A stretch of DNA of 64,000 bases. Source: Alkalicoccobacillus murimartini (lineage in GTDB: Bacteria > Bacillota > Bacilli > Bacillales > Bacillaceae_D). The DNA lies in assembly GCF_030813245.1 (NCBI RefSeq), contig NZ_JAUSUA010000002.1, positions 806,001-870,000 on the forward strand, written 5' to 3'. The notes beneath the pieces are model-generated. The model saw nothing but the letters and a program-made list of their open reading frames with translations. It ran no database searches and was not told the DNA's origin. Made by a program: the position numbers and the translations under genes. Shown piece after piece: positions 28,695 to 37,498 of the stretch; within the stretch, counting starts at the first letter, position 1; the number at the start of each line of letters is the position of its first letter.

Positions 28695-30083
28695 ATGCAC
28701 CCAATTCGTTACATAAAACGCACACTTCAACGTCTGAATAGCTTGTCTTACTATCAAGTTAAATATGAAATAAAATCGAATGTTTGGTTGATTTGCTTAT
28801 TTTATGGCTTAATCGGCGCTTCTCTTGCCGGTGTTGCTTATTTTGGCGATATGCACATGATGATGGGCTATGAAGCGAATGGTTTCTTTCAAGCTGATTA
28901 TGAGTTAACCCGCCAGATTGTCAGCTCTCTTGTTGCAGGAATTATCACTCTTAATGCATTTACTCTGAACTCCATTCTAGTTGTCTTAACAAATTTTTCA
29001 GGCCAGTTTACACCGAGAATGCTAACGACCTTTATTTCTGATCGTCGCACACAGCATTTGATTGGCATTTTTAATCTAGCATTTGTATTTATCTTGCTTT
29101 CATTTTTTCTAATAGATGAACAGGTAGCATCTTATTATGCTGTAATTCCGACGTTAACCATTGCATTGATGCTCATTGCTGTGGGTTCTTTTGTTATCTT
29201 TATTAGTCACACGATTAACTGGATGCAGGTTCCAAATATCATGCAAAACATGAAGAATGAATCCCAGCAACAGATTTTGACTACGCTAGTGAAGGATCTT
29301 GAGGAGTTTCGAACATCAGAACCTAAAAGAGACATCGCTGATCAGTTACATGGGGAAGGCATGACCATATCCGCTTCTAAAACTGGTTATATTCAAATTG
29401 TCGATTACAAACGACTAATTAATTATGCTCAGTCGGTTGATACAGTGATACGATTTGAGAAAAGAATTGGTGAGTTTGTCTTAAAAGGCACACCCTTGCT
29501 TACCTACTGGAAGAATGGAAGATTCCCTATTGAGCCTAAAGAAATCAACAAGCGTGTTTTTATCGGTTCTAAAAAAACAGAAGTTCAAGACATTGAGTTT
29601 GGGATCAATAAGCTAAAAGAAATTGCCATCAAATCCTTGGGGAATGATGATCCACATACAGCTTCCAATGCGATCTTCCAGCTTACAGATCTATTACTTT
29701 CCATCTCAAAGGTGTCTCGATTTTCATCCTATTTAACTGATTCAAATAACGAACTACGAGTGATAATAAAAAAAGAGTCTTTTGCTTTTTATCTAAATTC
29801 AACCTTCTCGCATATTACGTTATATGCAAAGGAAGATCCTGTGATCACCAATGATATTTTAGAAGCTATGACTCTACTCGTACAATCAATCGATAAACAG
29901 TACCATGAATGCTCTTGGAAATTCGCTCTAATGGTTGCAAAAGGTTATGCAGCACCTTTCTCGTTTGAGTACAACGAGCATAAATTTTACCGATCCCTTG
30001 AAAAGATCTCAGACACAACAGGCAATCAAGACGATTATCAAGCCTTTTTGGATGAGATAAAACATAACGAAGAGAACAAGTAA
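28695..30083 (+). CDS. DUF2254 membrane protein
   Basis: The 462-residue protein has four membrane helices in the first 180 residues, including LICLFYGLIGASLAGVAYFG, SSLVAGIITLNAFTLNSILVV and FNLAFVFILLSFFL. A cytoplasmic domain of about 280 residues follows, containing GYIQIVDYKRL and NDDPHTASNAIFQLTDLL. This layout is that of DUF2254, whose function is unknown. The start follows GAAAGGA. A poor sigma-B-like pair (GTTTTT, 14 bp, GGGAAC) lies upstream but is not convincing. The gene is monocistronic, closed by the terminator at 30111. Confidence 0.8.
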   Translation: MHPIRYIKRTLQRLNSLSYYQVKYEIKSNVWLICLFYGLIGASLAGVAYFGDMHMMMGYEANGFFQADYELTRQIVSSLVAGIITLNAFTLNSILVVLTNFSGQFTPRMLTTFISDRRTQHLIGIFNLAFVFILLSFFLIDEQVASYYAVIPTLTIALMLIAVGSFVIFISHTINWMQVPNIMQNMKNESQQQILTTLVKDLEEFRTSEPKRDIADQLHGEGMTISASKTGYIQIVDYKRLINYAQSVDTVIRFEKRIGEFVLKGTPLLTYWKNGRFPIEPKEINKRVFIGSKKTEVQDIEFGINKLKEIAIKSLGNDDPHTASNAIFQLTDLLLSISKVSRFSSYLTDSNNELRVIIKKESFAFYLNSTFSHITLYAKEDPVITNDILEAMTLLVQSIDKQYHECSWKFALMVAKGYAAPFSFEYNEHKFYRSLEKISDTTGNQDDYQAFLDEIKHNEENK

Positions 30084-30110
30084 TGTGTGATGGAGAAGGT
30101 GAAATGACAG

Positions 30111-30141
30111 AAGCACAGTCAGTGGGAGTGACTGTGCTTTT
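30111..30141 (+). terminator. terminator of the DUF2254 gene
   Basis: AAGCACAGTCA (30111-30121) and TGACTGTGCTT (30129-30139) are perfect 11-bp arms followed by T. Confidence 0.92.
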
Positions 30142-30159
30142 AGTTTGGTTTTGGTGGTG

Positions 30160-30512
30160 CTCTATCGTTTCGATCTTGCCCTCTATCGTTTCACTTGCCC
30201 TTCCATCGTTTCGATTTCGCTCTCTATCGTTTCACTTGCCCTTCCATCGTTTCGATTTTGCTCTCTATCGTTTCACTTGGTCCTCCATCGTTTCGATTTC
30301 GCTCTCTATCGTTTCACTTGGTCCTCCATTGTTTCGATTTCGCTCTCTATCGTTTCACTTGCCCTTCCAACGTTTCGATTTTGCTCTCTATCGTTTCACT
30401 TGGTCCTCCATCGTTTCGATTTCGCTCTCTATCACTCTAATCTTTACTCCATCGCTCCAATTTCACTGTCTTTCGCTCCATTCTCTAGTCCATTGCTCCA
30501 ATCTACATCCCA
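30160..30512. repeat. phased repeat array B (ATCGTTTC core, strict 21/20-bp alternation)
   Basis: ATCGTTTC or a one-base variant starts at 30164, 30185, 30205, 30226, 30246, 30267, 30287, 30308, 30328, 30349, 30369, 30390 and 30410, and degraded copies continue at 30431, 30451, 30472 and 30492. Spacing alternates 21 and 20 without exception. Even and odd units differ (CACTTGGTCCTCC against GATTTCGCTCTCT), so the true unit is 41 bp. The array lies between the terminators of the convergent DUF2254 and catalase genes. Three overlapping open frames across it are by-products. Confidence 0.92.
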
Positions 30513-30523
30513 CATCCATACAC

Positions 30524-30556
30524 AAAAAAAGCAGCAAACACCGTGTGTTCACTGCT
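30524..30556 (-). terminator. terminator of the catalase gene
   Basis: On the minus strand, AGCAGTGAACAC pairs with GTGTTTGCTGCT and is followed by seven T. Confidence 0.85.
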
Positions 30557-30564
30557 TCGTCTTT

Positions 30565-32166
30565 CTAATATGGGCTAGATGGTTCACTTAGATCTTGTGC
30601 TTGCTCAACGGCTGATTTTTGATTTGAGCCGGATTTGCCTAATTGTTCAATTCCCTCTTTCACTCTTCGTCCGTATTCTTCATTGGCCTCCGTTAAATTC
30701 CGGATCATTTGTTCTTGAGCTCGCTTGTCTGCTTGGCTAATGCCTGCGGAGAGGTTTTTAATTAGCTCGTCTTTCTCCCAGTCCGATAATCGCTTATACG
30801 TTTCACCGGCTTGACCAAAATTATTCGGGCGATCGATTGGTGCTTTGACTACCCGTCCGCTAATTTCTGGCTCATGAGGTTTGCCATTCCGATCGGCTTC
30901 TCGTAGACCTTCTACTGACGGTTCGTAGTTAATGTGTGGGTTATGAGAGGGCGGAGTGTCTACATGATAAGCCATCTGCCCATCTCGTTGATTTGTTGCT
31001 ACTCGTTTTTTTGGAGCGTTAATGGGAAGCTGTAGATAGTTTGCTCCGACCCGGTGACGCTGGGTATCCGAATAGCTAAAGGTTCTGCCCTGAAGCATTT
31101 TATCATCTGAGAATTCTAATCCATCTACTAACACACCCGTACCGAATGCGGCTTGTTCTACCTCTGCAAAGTAATTCTTTGGATTTTTGTTTAATGTCAT
31201 TTTCCCTACTTTATGCCATGGAAATTGATCCTTATACCAAAGCTTCGTATCATCAAGTGGATCAAAGTCTAAATCTGGATGGTCATGGTCTTCTATAATT
31301 TGCACGTATAACTCCCATTCAGGGAAGTTTCCTTCTTCAATGGCATCATATAAATCCTCAGTCGCATGATTGAAGTTTTCCGCTTGAATCTTTTCAGCTA
31401 CTTCTTGTGTTAAGTTCTTAATTCCTTGCAATGGTTCCCAGTGATACTTCACGAGCACAGCTTCGCCTTTTTCATTTACCCACTTATATGTATTGACGCC
31501 TGATCCCTGCATCTGTCTGTAGTTAGCAGGTATGCCCCATGGGGAAAATAAAAATGTAATCATATGCGTTGCCTCTGGACTCTGAGAAATGAAGTCAAAA
31601 ATTCTCCCTGGATTCTGAGTGTTTGTCACTGGATCTGGTTTGAATGCATGAATCAAATCAGGAAATTTCATGGCATCTCGAATAAAAAAGATTTTAAGGT
31701 TATTCCCTACAAGATCCCAGTTTCCATCTTCAGTGTAGAACTTCACCGCGAAGCCTCTTGGATCTCTTAACGTTTCCGGAGAATGGGTGCCATGAGTAAC
31801 TGTAGAGAATCGTACAAAGACTGGGGTCTGCACATCTGTATTGGTAAAAACCTTCGCTCGAGTATATGTTGAGATTGGATCATCTCCAACCTTCCCATAC
31901 GACTGAAAATATCCATGTGCCCCAGCACCACGGCCATGCACAACACGTTCAGGTACCCTCTCGCGATCGAAGTGACTAATCTTTTCTAGAAAATCGTAGT
32001 TTTCTAAAGTTGAAGGACCACGGTTTGTGACGGTTTTGATATTTTGATTGTCAACGATTGGTTGTCCTTGTCGATTGGTTAGCGTTTGATCCGTTTCATT
32101 AGACGCTTTCCGTTGGTCGTGAGCATTTCCCTCATGCTGTGCATTAGTCTCTGAATTATTTTCCAA
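30565..32166 (-). CDS. katX: monofunctional haem catalase, KatX-like
   Basis: The 533-residue catalase has catalytic His in [12 protein letters not shown], the Asn in [12 protein letters not shown] and the haem-ligand Tyr in [13 protein letters not shown]. From memory, the [20 protein letters not shown] stretch and the Gln/Asn-rich N-terminal extension match the spore catalase KatX better than vegetative KatA. This is a resemblance, not a proof. It decomposes hydrogen peroxide. The start is TTG with AAGGGG nine bases upstream, and that site is buried in a leader inverted repeat. A Ger(x)C gene lies upstream on the same strand, consistent with a spore context. Confidence 0.9.
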   Translation of the reverse strand: MENNSETNAQHEGNAHDQRKASNETDQTLTNRQGQPIVDNQNIKTVTNRGPSTLENYDFLEKISHFDRERVPERVVHGRGAGAHGYFQSYGKVGDDPISTYTRAKVFTNTDVQTPVFVRFSTVTHGTHSPETLRDPRGFAVKFYTEDGNWDLVGNNLKIFFIRDAMKFPDLIHAFKPDPVTNTQNPGRIFDFISQSPEATHMITFLFSPWGIPANYRQMQGSGVNTYKWVNEKGEAVLVKYHWEPLQGIKNLTQEVAEKIQAENFNHATEDLYDAIEEGNFPEWELYVQIIEDHDHPDLDFDPLDDTKLWYKDQFPWHKVGKMTLNKNPKNYFAEVEQAAFGTGVLVDGLEFSDDKMLQGRTFSYSDTQRHRVGANYLQLPINAPKKRVATNQRDGQMAYHVDTPPSHNPHINYEPSVEGLREADRNGKPHEPEISGRVVKAPIDRPNNFGQAGETYKRLSDWEKDELIKNLSAGISQADKRAQEQMIRNLTEANEEYGRRVKEGIEQLGKSGSNQKSAVEQAQDLSEPSSPY

Positions 32167-32170
32167 GTGA

Positions 32171-32232
32171 ATAAACCCCTTTTTCTGGTCAATTTTGGAT
32201 CGCTCTTATTGTTCTCCAAAACAGGGGTTTAT
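32171..32232 (-). promoter_or_regulatory. leader hairpin occluding the catalase ribosome binding site
   Basis: On the coding strand, ATAAACCCCT (32232-32223) pairs perfectly with AGGGGTTTAT (32180-32171), which contains the Shine-Dalgarno bases. Inside, TTTTGGA (32221-32215) pairs with TCCAAAA (32199-32193). The two-tier stem ends four bases before the TTG start. It could limit translation until melted by temperature, a ligand or a protein. It could alternatively be a DNA operator. Confidence 0.6.
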
Positions 32233-32364
32233 TATTCTCTTCATTATTCAAAGCTATATTTCTCAATACCCTGATCTACTTCAAAAAAGAGCCAGATACA
32301 ATAGTACCTAACTCTTACTCTTTTCCACGATTAACTAAATCAGTATATCCCCAATAGATTTTTA

Positions 32365-33492
32365 TTAATTAACTATCCCATACTCCGTAATCTCCACAGC
32401 AACATTTGCTTTAAAATCAACTGATGGGTACACATCTTTCCATTCATTATTCTTCCAAATCTCATCATGAAAGGCATGCACTTTTCTCCCGATGCCTAGG
32501 TAGTCGCATTGAGCTTCTTGCATTTTTGTAATGACTTGATTGGCTTCATTTGTGAGTTGTTCTGATAGCTCTGTATTTAATCGTTTAATGGTCTTTCTCT
32601 CTTCTAGGTGATGATGTGGATATTCGGTTACATTTAATTTCAGGACAACATCCACTTTGACCGACAGCTGTCCGTCTTGATTTTTTGTTATGTTCAATGC
32701 ACGTTCTAAATTCTTTACGCCTACTGTGACATCGTCATAAAGATTCTTTTCATCAGAGTTTACATTAACTTTACGCGTTATATAGTGTGATCCTTTTTTA
32801 CTTCCATCTAAAAGAAGTAATAGAATAGATTCATCCGTATTTAACTTTCCAGTCATTTGTAGTCCATTAAATAAACCAACGCCTGTTAATTCCGCCCCAT
32901 TTTTTGAGTCTAATACCTTTAATGTAGGAATAACGGCATCCTGACCATCATCGTGGACGATCGTCAAGGTGTTTTGAAGGTTTACAAGTGGAATTACACC
33001 TTCCTCCATCCCACTTAATAAAATACCACTAAGATAATCGCTAATAAGTGGCATATTTTCAGTTTTTACATGGAGAATTGATTTAGCTTCGCCTTCAACG
33101 ATAGCTAAGTTAGCCGTTAATGCACTTAAGGGAGAACGAAAATTTGTATCTAATACCGAATAAATATCGTATTTTGCTAAATCCTCACTAAAAAAAGTCA
33201 CTTCATTTTTTGTTGCAAACAGCTCACTGCCTATTTTCTTGTCTAATTCGGACCGACTGTCACGAGTGTTATGTCCATTGGCTGAAATAATGGTTGTGTT
33301 AATTGGGATTTTCTCATTTGATGTACCGCTCACAACAGCTACCGTGGTCGTTATTATCCCCGTATCCGTATCAATATCCAGTGCCTGTGCATTAATTAAC
33401 GCCACATCTTTTAAAAGCTGTTCATCCCAACATCCAGACAGACATAAAAATAAACAACTACATATCACGAACCTTATTAGTAGCCGCCGCAT
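32365..33492 (-). CDS. Ger(x)C-family spore germination lipoprotein
   Basis: The 375-residue lipoprotein has lipobox LSGC followed by WD, the typical Ger(x)C start. The family fold then runs to the C-terminus, with CDYLGIGRKVHAFHDEIW near the end as in GerAC/GerKC. Such proteins form the C subunit of nutrient germinant receptors in the spore inner membrane. The usual A and B subunit genes are absent here, so it is an orphan C subunit. ATG 33492 is chosen because GGGGG lies six bases upstream; the ATG at 33498 abuts it. Confidence 0.85.
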   Translation of the reverse strand: MRRLLIRFVICSCLFLCLSGCWDEQLLKDVALINAQALDIDTDTGIITTTVAVVSGTSNEKIPINTTIISANGHNTRDSRSELDKKIGSELFATKNEVTFFSEDLAKYDIYSVLDTNFRSPLSALTANLAIVEGEAKSILHVKTENMPLISDYLSGILLSGMEEGVIPLVNLQNTLTIVHDDGQDAVIPTLKVLDSKNGAELTGVGLFNGLQMTGKLNTDESILLLLLDGSKKGSHYITRKVNVNSDEKNLYDDVTVGVKNLERALNITKNQDGQLSVKVDVVLKLNVTEYPHHHLEERKTIKRLNTELSEQLTNEANQVITKMQEAQCDYLGIGRKVHAFHDEIWKNNEWKDVYPSVDFKANVAVEITEYGIVN

Positions 33493-33515
33493 GTCCATCC
33501 CCCTTTTTGTAAATC

Positions 33516-33529
33516 AGAATATGTATTCT
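33516..33529. promoter_or_regulatory. short palindrome before the Ger(x)C gene
   Basis: AGAATATGTATTCT has perfect 6-bp arms around TG and lies 24 bases before the start codon. It is a possible operator; no regulator is suggested by the context. Confidence 0.3.
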
Positions 33530-33690
33530 CCGTGTTTTACTTTCTCCTTTTATTTAATCATTTATGTACTAAACGCTTATTCATTAGAATTAGAAACTGA
33601 TTTAAGGAACTATAAAAAAACAGAAGGTGACATAACCTCAGTAACTCAATCTCTTACAAATGAGCCTAAACCAGCGTAGGACATACATTT

Positions 33691-33782
33691 AGACTCCAGT
33701 GGGAGTAAAGGCCTGGGTGAGACTTCCCAGTGCGTAGCACAAGCAGGCTCACCAGCCGGACCGGTAGCAACTCTCTCAACGT
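33691..33782. repeat. GC-rich structured extragenic element
   Basis: Within an AT-rich gap this segment is distinctly GC-rich. It folds as ACTCC/GGAGT (33693-33706), a bulged stem CTGGGTGAG (33713-33721) with CTCACCAG (33748-33755), and a CCGGACCGG dyad. The layout resembles multicopy extragenic elements common in Bacillaceae genomes (GACTCC...GGGAGT...CTCACCAGCCG), though this copy looks partly degraded. Its role is unknown. Confidence 0.55.
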
Positions 33783-33783
33783 G

Positions 33784-33831
33784 AAAAAAACCGAAACATT
33801 TTGCTCATTAAAACAGCAGAATGTTTCGGTC
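33784..33831 (-). terminator. terminator of the siderophore-binding protein gene
   Basis: On the minus strand, ACCGAAACATT pairs with AATGTTTCGGT, continued by a short inner stem, and is followed by seven T (33784-33790). Confidence 0.9.
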
Positions 33832-33882
33832 CTTATAATAAATAATAACAGTTCTAACCCAGCCCCTTAAAGGCAAAACATA

Positions 33883-34848
33883 TTAGTTCAATTCCTCAGC
33901 AATTTCATCAAGCACAATATCAATTGCAAGTGGTGAATAATAACCGATCCAGAGGGCAGTATTTTTTTCATATACATGATCTTCTGTAACAGCTTTTAAT
34001 CCCTTCCAAACAGAGGTATCTTTGAACTCATTCGTAAGTTGCTCATTTGTGTCATCTTGTAGTAAAAACAGATGATCTGCATCTAATTCCGGCATAACTT
34101 CAATGGAAATCATTGAACTTGTATCCGTACTTTCTGTAGCCATATCAGGTGGAGTTAATCCTAAGTCTTCATATAAAATGGCCGCTGTGCGATGTTCCGT
34201 AGTGTGAAGACGAATCATATCATCTCTAGGACGAATCAGAGCAACTGTTTGATCTCCGATTTTTTCATCTAACGCTATTTTGAGGTCGCTCACTTTTTGA
34301 TCATACTCATCAACAATCTGCTGTGCCTCATCTGGATGATTTAGAATATCACCAAACTTCAACTGGACCGTCTGCCAATCTTCCATCCGATCTAACACAA
34401 GAGTAGGCGCGATGCTTTCTAATTGGTCATATATATCTTCGTGAGCATCCGTCGCAATAATGAGATCCGGTTCTATCGAAAGGATTGCTTCTATATTAGG
34501 CTCTAGATATGTTCCGAGTAATTCTGGGTCCCCAGGAAGATCCCCGAGATACTCAGGAAGTCCATTATCAGTTTCAGCAAACACTGTTCCTACCGGCTGC
34601 TCTTCTAATGCCAACATATGATCCAAGAATTGAACATCAAGAACGGCAATCCTCTCTGGCACGCTCTCAAAGGTCATCTCACCTTTTAAATGCTCAACTG
34701 TTACTTCACTCACTTGTGATTCAGACGGGTCCTCTTCTTCTAATGGTTCATTTCCATTATTATCTGTATTAGAGCATGCTCCAAGTAACAAAATCGTTGC
34801 TGCTACTAAGTTTATGGTCCATCCTTTTTTATTCAAAAATACACGCAT
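33883..34848 (-). CDS. iron-siderophore ABC transporter substrate-binding lipoprotein
   Basis: The 321-residue lipoprotein has lipobox LLGAC and the type III (FecB/FhuD/FeuA) binding fold. Residues PERIAVLDVQFLDHMLALE begin the first lobe, EPDLIIATDAHED follows, and a C-terminal lobe completes it. It captures a ferric siderophore. Permease and ATPase genes are absent from the neighbourhood, so it must use components encoded elsewhere. AAAGGGGG precedes the ATG. It is divergent from a Btr-like activator across a region with a Fur-box-like sequence, which suggests iron repression. Confidence 0.9.
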   Translation of the reverse strand: MRVFLNKKGWTINLVAATILLLGACSNTDNNGNEPLEEEDPSESQVSEVTVEHLKGEMTFESVPERIAVLDVQFLDHMLALEEQPVGTVFAETDNGLPEYLGDLPGDPELLGTYLEPNIEAILSIEPDLIIATDAHEDIYDQLESIAPTLVLDRMEDWQTVQLKFGDILNHPDEAQQIVDEYDQKVSDLKIALDEKIGDQTVALIRPRDDMIRLHTTEHRTAAILYEDLGLTPPDMATESTDTSSMISIEVMPELDADHLFLLQDDTNEQLTNEFKDTSVWKGLKAVTEDHVYEKNTALWIGYYSPLAIDIVLDEIAEELN

Positions 34849-34872
34849 CTAACTAGCCCCCTTTATTTTAAT

Positions 34873-34887
34873 TGATATTGATACTCA
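34873..34887. promoter_or_regulatory. Fur-box-like sequence
   Basis: TGATATTGATACTCA matches the 7-1-7 Fur consensus TGATAATNATTATCA with about three mismatches. It lies in the shared control region of the siderophore-binding protein and the AraC-type activator, where an iron-responsive operator is expected. Confidence 0.4.
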
Positions 34888-35005
34888 TCATCATCTATAC
34901 TACTATAAAGATTCAGACTCGCACCGTCCATGGACATAACCGTCTTTCAATGGATGATAGCGACACAAATGGAATAGCGTCCATTGAAAGAGGAGGATAT
35001 CTCTT

Positions 35006-36622
35006 ATGCATACTAACGACAACTCACAAGACGATCTATCTTCGTTATTGTACTCACTAGAAAACGCTACACATTTCCAAGCAGTAACTAGCATAAGGCA
35101 AAGTCGCTTCCTTCATGGAGTTGTGCTCTTTAAGGAAAAAGATGTAGTCGTACATATAAATGGGTCTCGCCATCAGATGCATCAAGCTGAACTATTATTC
35201 CTACATGCTGATGATAAAAAAGAGCAAACCATCCATTTTGATCGTGCTCTTGAGGGATATCATCTGCAATTCTCTGCCTTAAAAAACCAGGGACACGGAC
35301 AATATAAGAATGTATCGCTTCCTTTACCGCAAAGCATTGCAACATCCCATAAGCTTTTATTGCAGTCAAAAGCGCAAGATATTATAACCCATCAGGGCCG
35401 AACAGATGGATGGGATACTGTGAGAGCTACTACCCTTTTTCAGGAATGGGTCTATACATTATTCAATGAGATACGGACGGATCAATCCTTACCGCTTAAA
35501 CAATTAATTCGTGATAGTAGGGATTACATCCATGAACATTATCATCTAGACATCACACGAGAACATCTTGCACAATTAGCCGGATTACACATCGATTATT
35601 ATTCACGGAAATTCAAACAGGAATATCAAAAAAGTCCGATTGCGTATCTGAATGACGTGAGACTTCATCAGGCTAAGCAGTGGCTCATTCAAACACAAGA
35701 GCCGATACGCTCTATTGCCAAACGTGTTGGCTTCAGTGATGAATTTTATTTCAGTCGGAAATTCAAAGCAAAAGAAGGCTGTTCACCAGTCGTATATGTA
35801 AACAAAATCAAGCAATCCAGCCGAGTCGCTTCACTGAATCATATGGTAACAGGTCATCTCATTGCACTTGGATTGGAACCCTATGCAGCTATAATGAATA
35901 GCTCATTCCCTATTGTTCATCAGTTAGATAAAACCATTACAATTGGTAGTCAAAAGCCTGACCTTGAACGATTACTTTCAGCCAAACCAGATCTAATTGT
36001 TCGCTGTGCACCTGCCAACCAAGAGCAGACAACAAAGGATGAATTATTTAATCATATAGCACCGACTCTCACATTGTCCTACCAAGACGATTGGCGAGAT
36101 CATCTAAAAATAATTGCACGAATGGTTGGAAAAGAACAAGAAGCGATCGATGTTTTGGATAGATACCACACCAAGGCTGAGATGATTAAGGGCCGAATCA
36201 AGAAAAAAATGATGAATGAAACCATCCTTATTCTCGGTATAGGTGAAGGGGCACAATGTGTATACGGACAAAGAAATCTTGGAACGGTTCTTTATGGTGA
36301 TCTGCACCTTGGCGTTCCTACTGGAATTGAGGATATCACTCATTTAAAAGAGGTCTCATTCGAGGAATTGGCTGCATTCAAAGCAGACCGAATACTATTA
36401 ACGATTTATCGAAACAAACATCGCCTCCCTAGCAAACAAGCGATACGTAAGCAATTGCTACAAATGCAACAAAGTCTGGAGTGGCAATCACTTAAAGCGG
36501 TCCAACATAATAAGGTCTACTCCATTTTCGACAGTAATCACTTATATACCAGCTATAATTCACTATCACACAATTTATTTCTTGATAAGATGAATCAGCT
36601 GCTAGTGGAAGAGGTTCATTAA
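35006..36622 (+). CDS. btr: AraC-family activator with siderophore-binding domain, Btr-like
   Basis: The 538-residue protein has a cupin-like N-terminal part (about 1-150), an AraC double helix-turn-helix (about 170-270, with REHLAQLAGLHIDYYSRKFK and IRSIAKRVGFSDEFYFSRKF), and a C-terminal periplasmic-binding-like domain (about 275-538). This unusual order is that of Btr (YbbB), which activates siderophore uptake when the siderophore binds its third domain. It faces a siderophore-binding lipoprotein gene, which fits. AGAGGAGG precedes the ATG. An FhuF-like protein gene follows. Confidence 0.88.
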   Translation: MHTNDNSQDDLSSLLYSLENATHFQAVTSIRQSRFLHGVVLFKEKDVVVHINGSRHQMHQAELLFLHADDKKEQTIHFDRALEGYHLQFSALKNQGHGQYKNVSLPLPQSIATSHKLLLQSKAQDIITHQGRTDGWDTVRATTLFQEWVYTLFNEIRTDQSLPLKQLIRDSRDYIHEHYHLDITREHLAQLAGLHIDYYSRKFKQEYQKSPIAYLNDVRLHQAKQWLIQTQEPIRSIAKRVGFSDEFYFSRKFKAKEGCSPVVYVNKIKQSSRVASLNHMVTGHLIALGLEPYAAIMNSSFPIVHQLDKTITIGSQKPDLERLLSAKPDLIVRCAPANQEQTTKDELFNHIAPTLTLSYQDDWRDHLKIIARMVGKEQEAIDVLDRYHTKAEMIKGRIKKKMMNETILILGIGEGAQCVYGQRNLGTVLYGDLHLGVPTGIEDITHLKEVSFEELAAFKADRILLTIYRNKHRLPSKQAIRKQLLQMQQSLEWQSLKAVQHNKVYSIFDSNHLYTSYNSLSHNLFLDKMNQLLVEEVH

Positions 36623-36740
36623 ATAAAACACGTAAATGTGAAGTAAGATCACGTAAATGTCTATGTTCATCCTGAGCTATATCAATAATAATGAAAAATA
36701 AAGCTCATTTCTTTAAGCTTTCAGTTCAGGAAGGTGAACC

Positions 36741-37466
36741 ATGGCCGTTAATAGCTTACAACTTGAAGATCTAAAATCCTTTGGCATCCTACCTTGGACA
36801 TCAGATACACAAGGGATGAGAATCACAGACTTATTAGATGAAAATACCTGTCGAGAATTTCTTGATCAGTATATGAACGATATTGGAGCTCCTACGCGAA
36901 AAGTAGCAGCCTCATTATTTATGAAGCATTACGCTCGATTAACGGTTGCTATGGCTCTTCATCAGATGAGTATAAAAAATGGGGTACCAGCCATTCCCGT
37001 TGAAGCTTGTCTATTTAATAAAGATAGAAAACTCTGCATTGAGCCAGAGCACTATTCATGGCAGGAGTGGCACACAGACGCCCGACAAGCCTGGCAATAT
37101 GAGAAACTACAAACGATCATCACAGAGCACATCACTCCTCTCATTATCAACTTGAATAAAGTAGCAAAGCTCTCAAACAAGATTCTCTGGGAAAACGTAG
37201 CCGTTCGAATAAACTCTGTTTATCGTAAGCTACTCGCACAAAATCTCGATCAAACCCAAAGGAATCAGTTGGTTCAGGACTTCTACTTTCTCAAACAAGC
37301 AGATGGGGAGCTTTGTAAATGGAAAGAGAACCCTTTAGCGCCTTACTTACATTTAGAAACCCCAGAAACCGGTACATGTGCCAGGCAAACATGCTGTATG
37401 TATTACATGATGCCCAAAAACGAATACTGCGGTGTTTGTCCGCTACCTAAAAACCCTTCCTCTTAA
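36741..37466 (+). CDS. FhuF-like 2Fe-2S protein, probable siderophore-iron reductase
   Basis: The 241-residue protein ends with RQTCCMYYMMPKNEYCGVCP. This is the Cys-Cys-x10-Cys-x2-Cys arrangement that binds the 2Fe-2S cluster in FhuF ferric-siderophore reductases. The remainder is helical with no membrane segment. It likely reduces iron from the siderophore imported through the neighbouring binding protein. AAGGTG precedes the ATG. A terminator stem overlaps its last codons. It follows the Btr-like gene by about 120 bases and may be read with it. Confidence 0.82.
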   Translation: MAVNSLQLEDLKSFGILPWTSDTQGMRITDLLDENTCREFLDQYMNDIGAPTRKVAASLFMKHYARLTVAMALHQMSIKNGVPAIPVEACLFNKDRKLCIEPEHYSWQEWHTDARQAWQYEKLQTIITEHITPLIINLNKVAKLSNKILWENVAVRINSVYRKLLAQNLDQTQRNQLVQDFYFLKQADGELCKWKENPLAPYLHLETPETGTCARQTCCMYYMMPKNEYCGVCPLPKNPSS

Positions 37467-37485
37467 ATAATGAGGAAGGGTTTTT
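37449..37485. terminator. bidirectional terminator overlapping the fhuF-like 3' end
   Basis: AAAACCCTTCCTC pairs with GAGGAAGGGTTTT around a loop holding the TAA stop, with T5 on the right and A5 on the left. It can serve both convergent genes. Confidence 0.9.
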
Positions 37486-37498
37486 GCCTTGGTATGTA

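Noticed and set aside
30160-30512. CRISPR array
   Set aside because: The intervals between cores are themselves repeated and only 12-13 bp long, there are no unique spacers, and no cas genes are present.
30083-30591. Three overlapping open frames of 81-161 codons with repeated Ser/Phe/Arg-rich peptides
   Set aside because: They arise from the 41-bp tandem repeat, which happens to lack stops in all three frames. The three products are permutations of one another, and none has a ribosome site or a family match.
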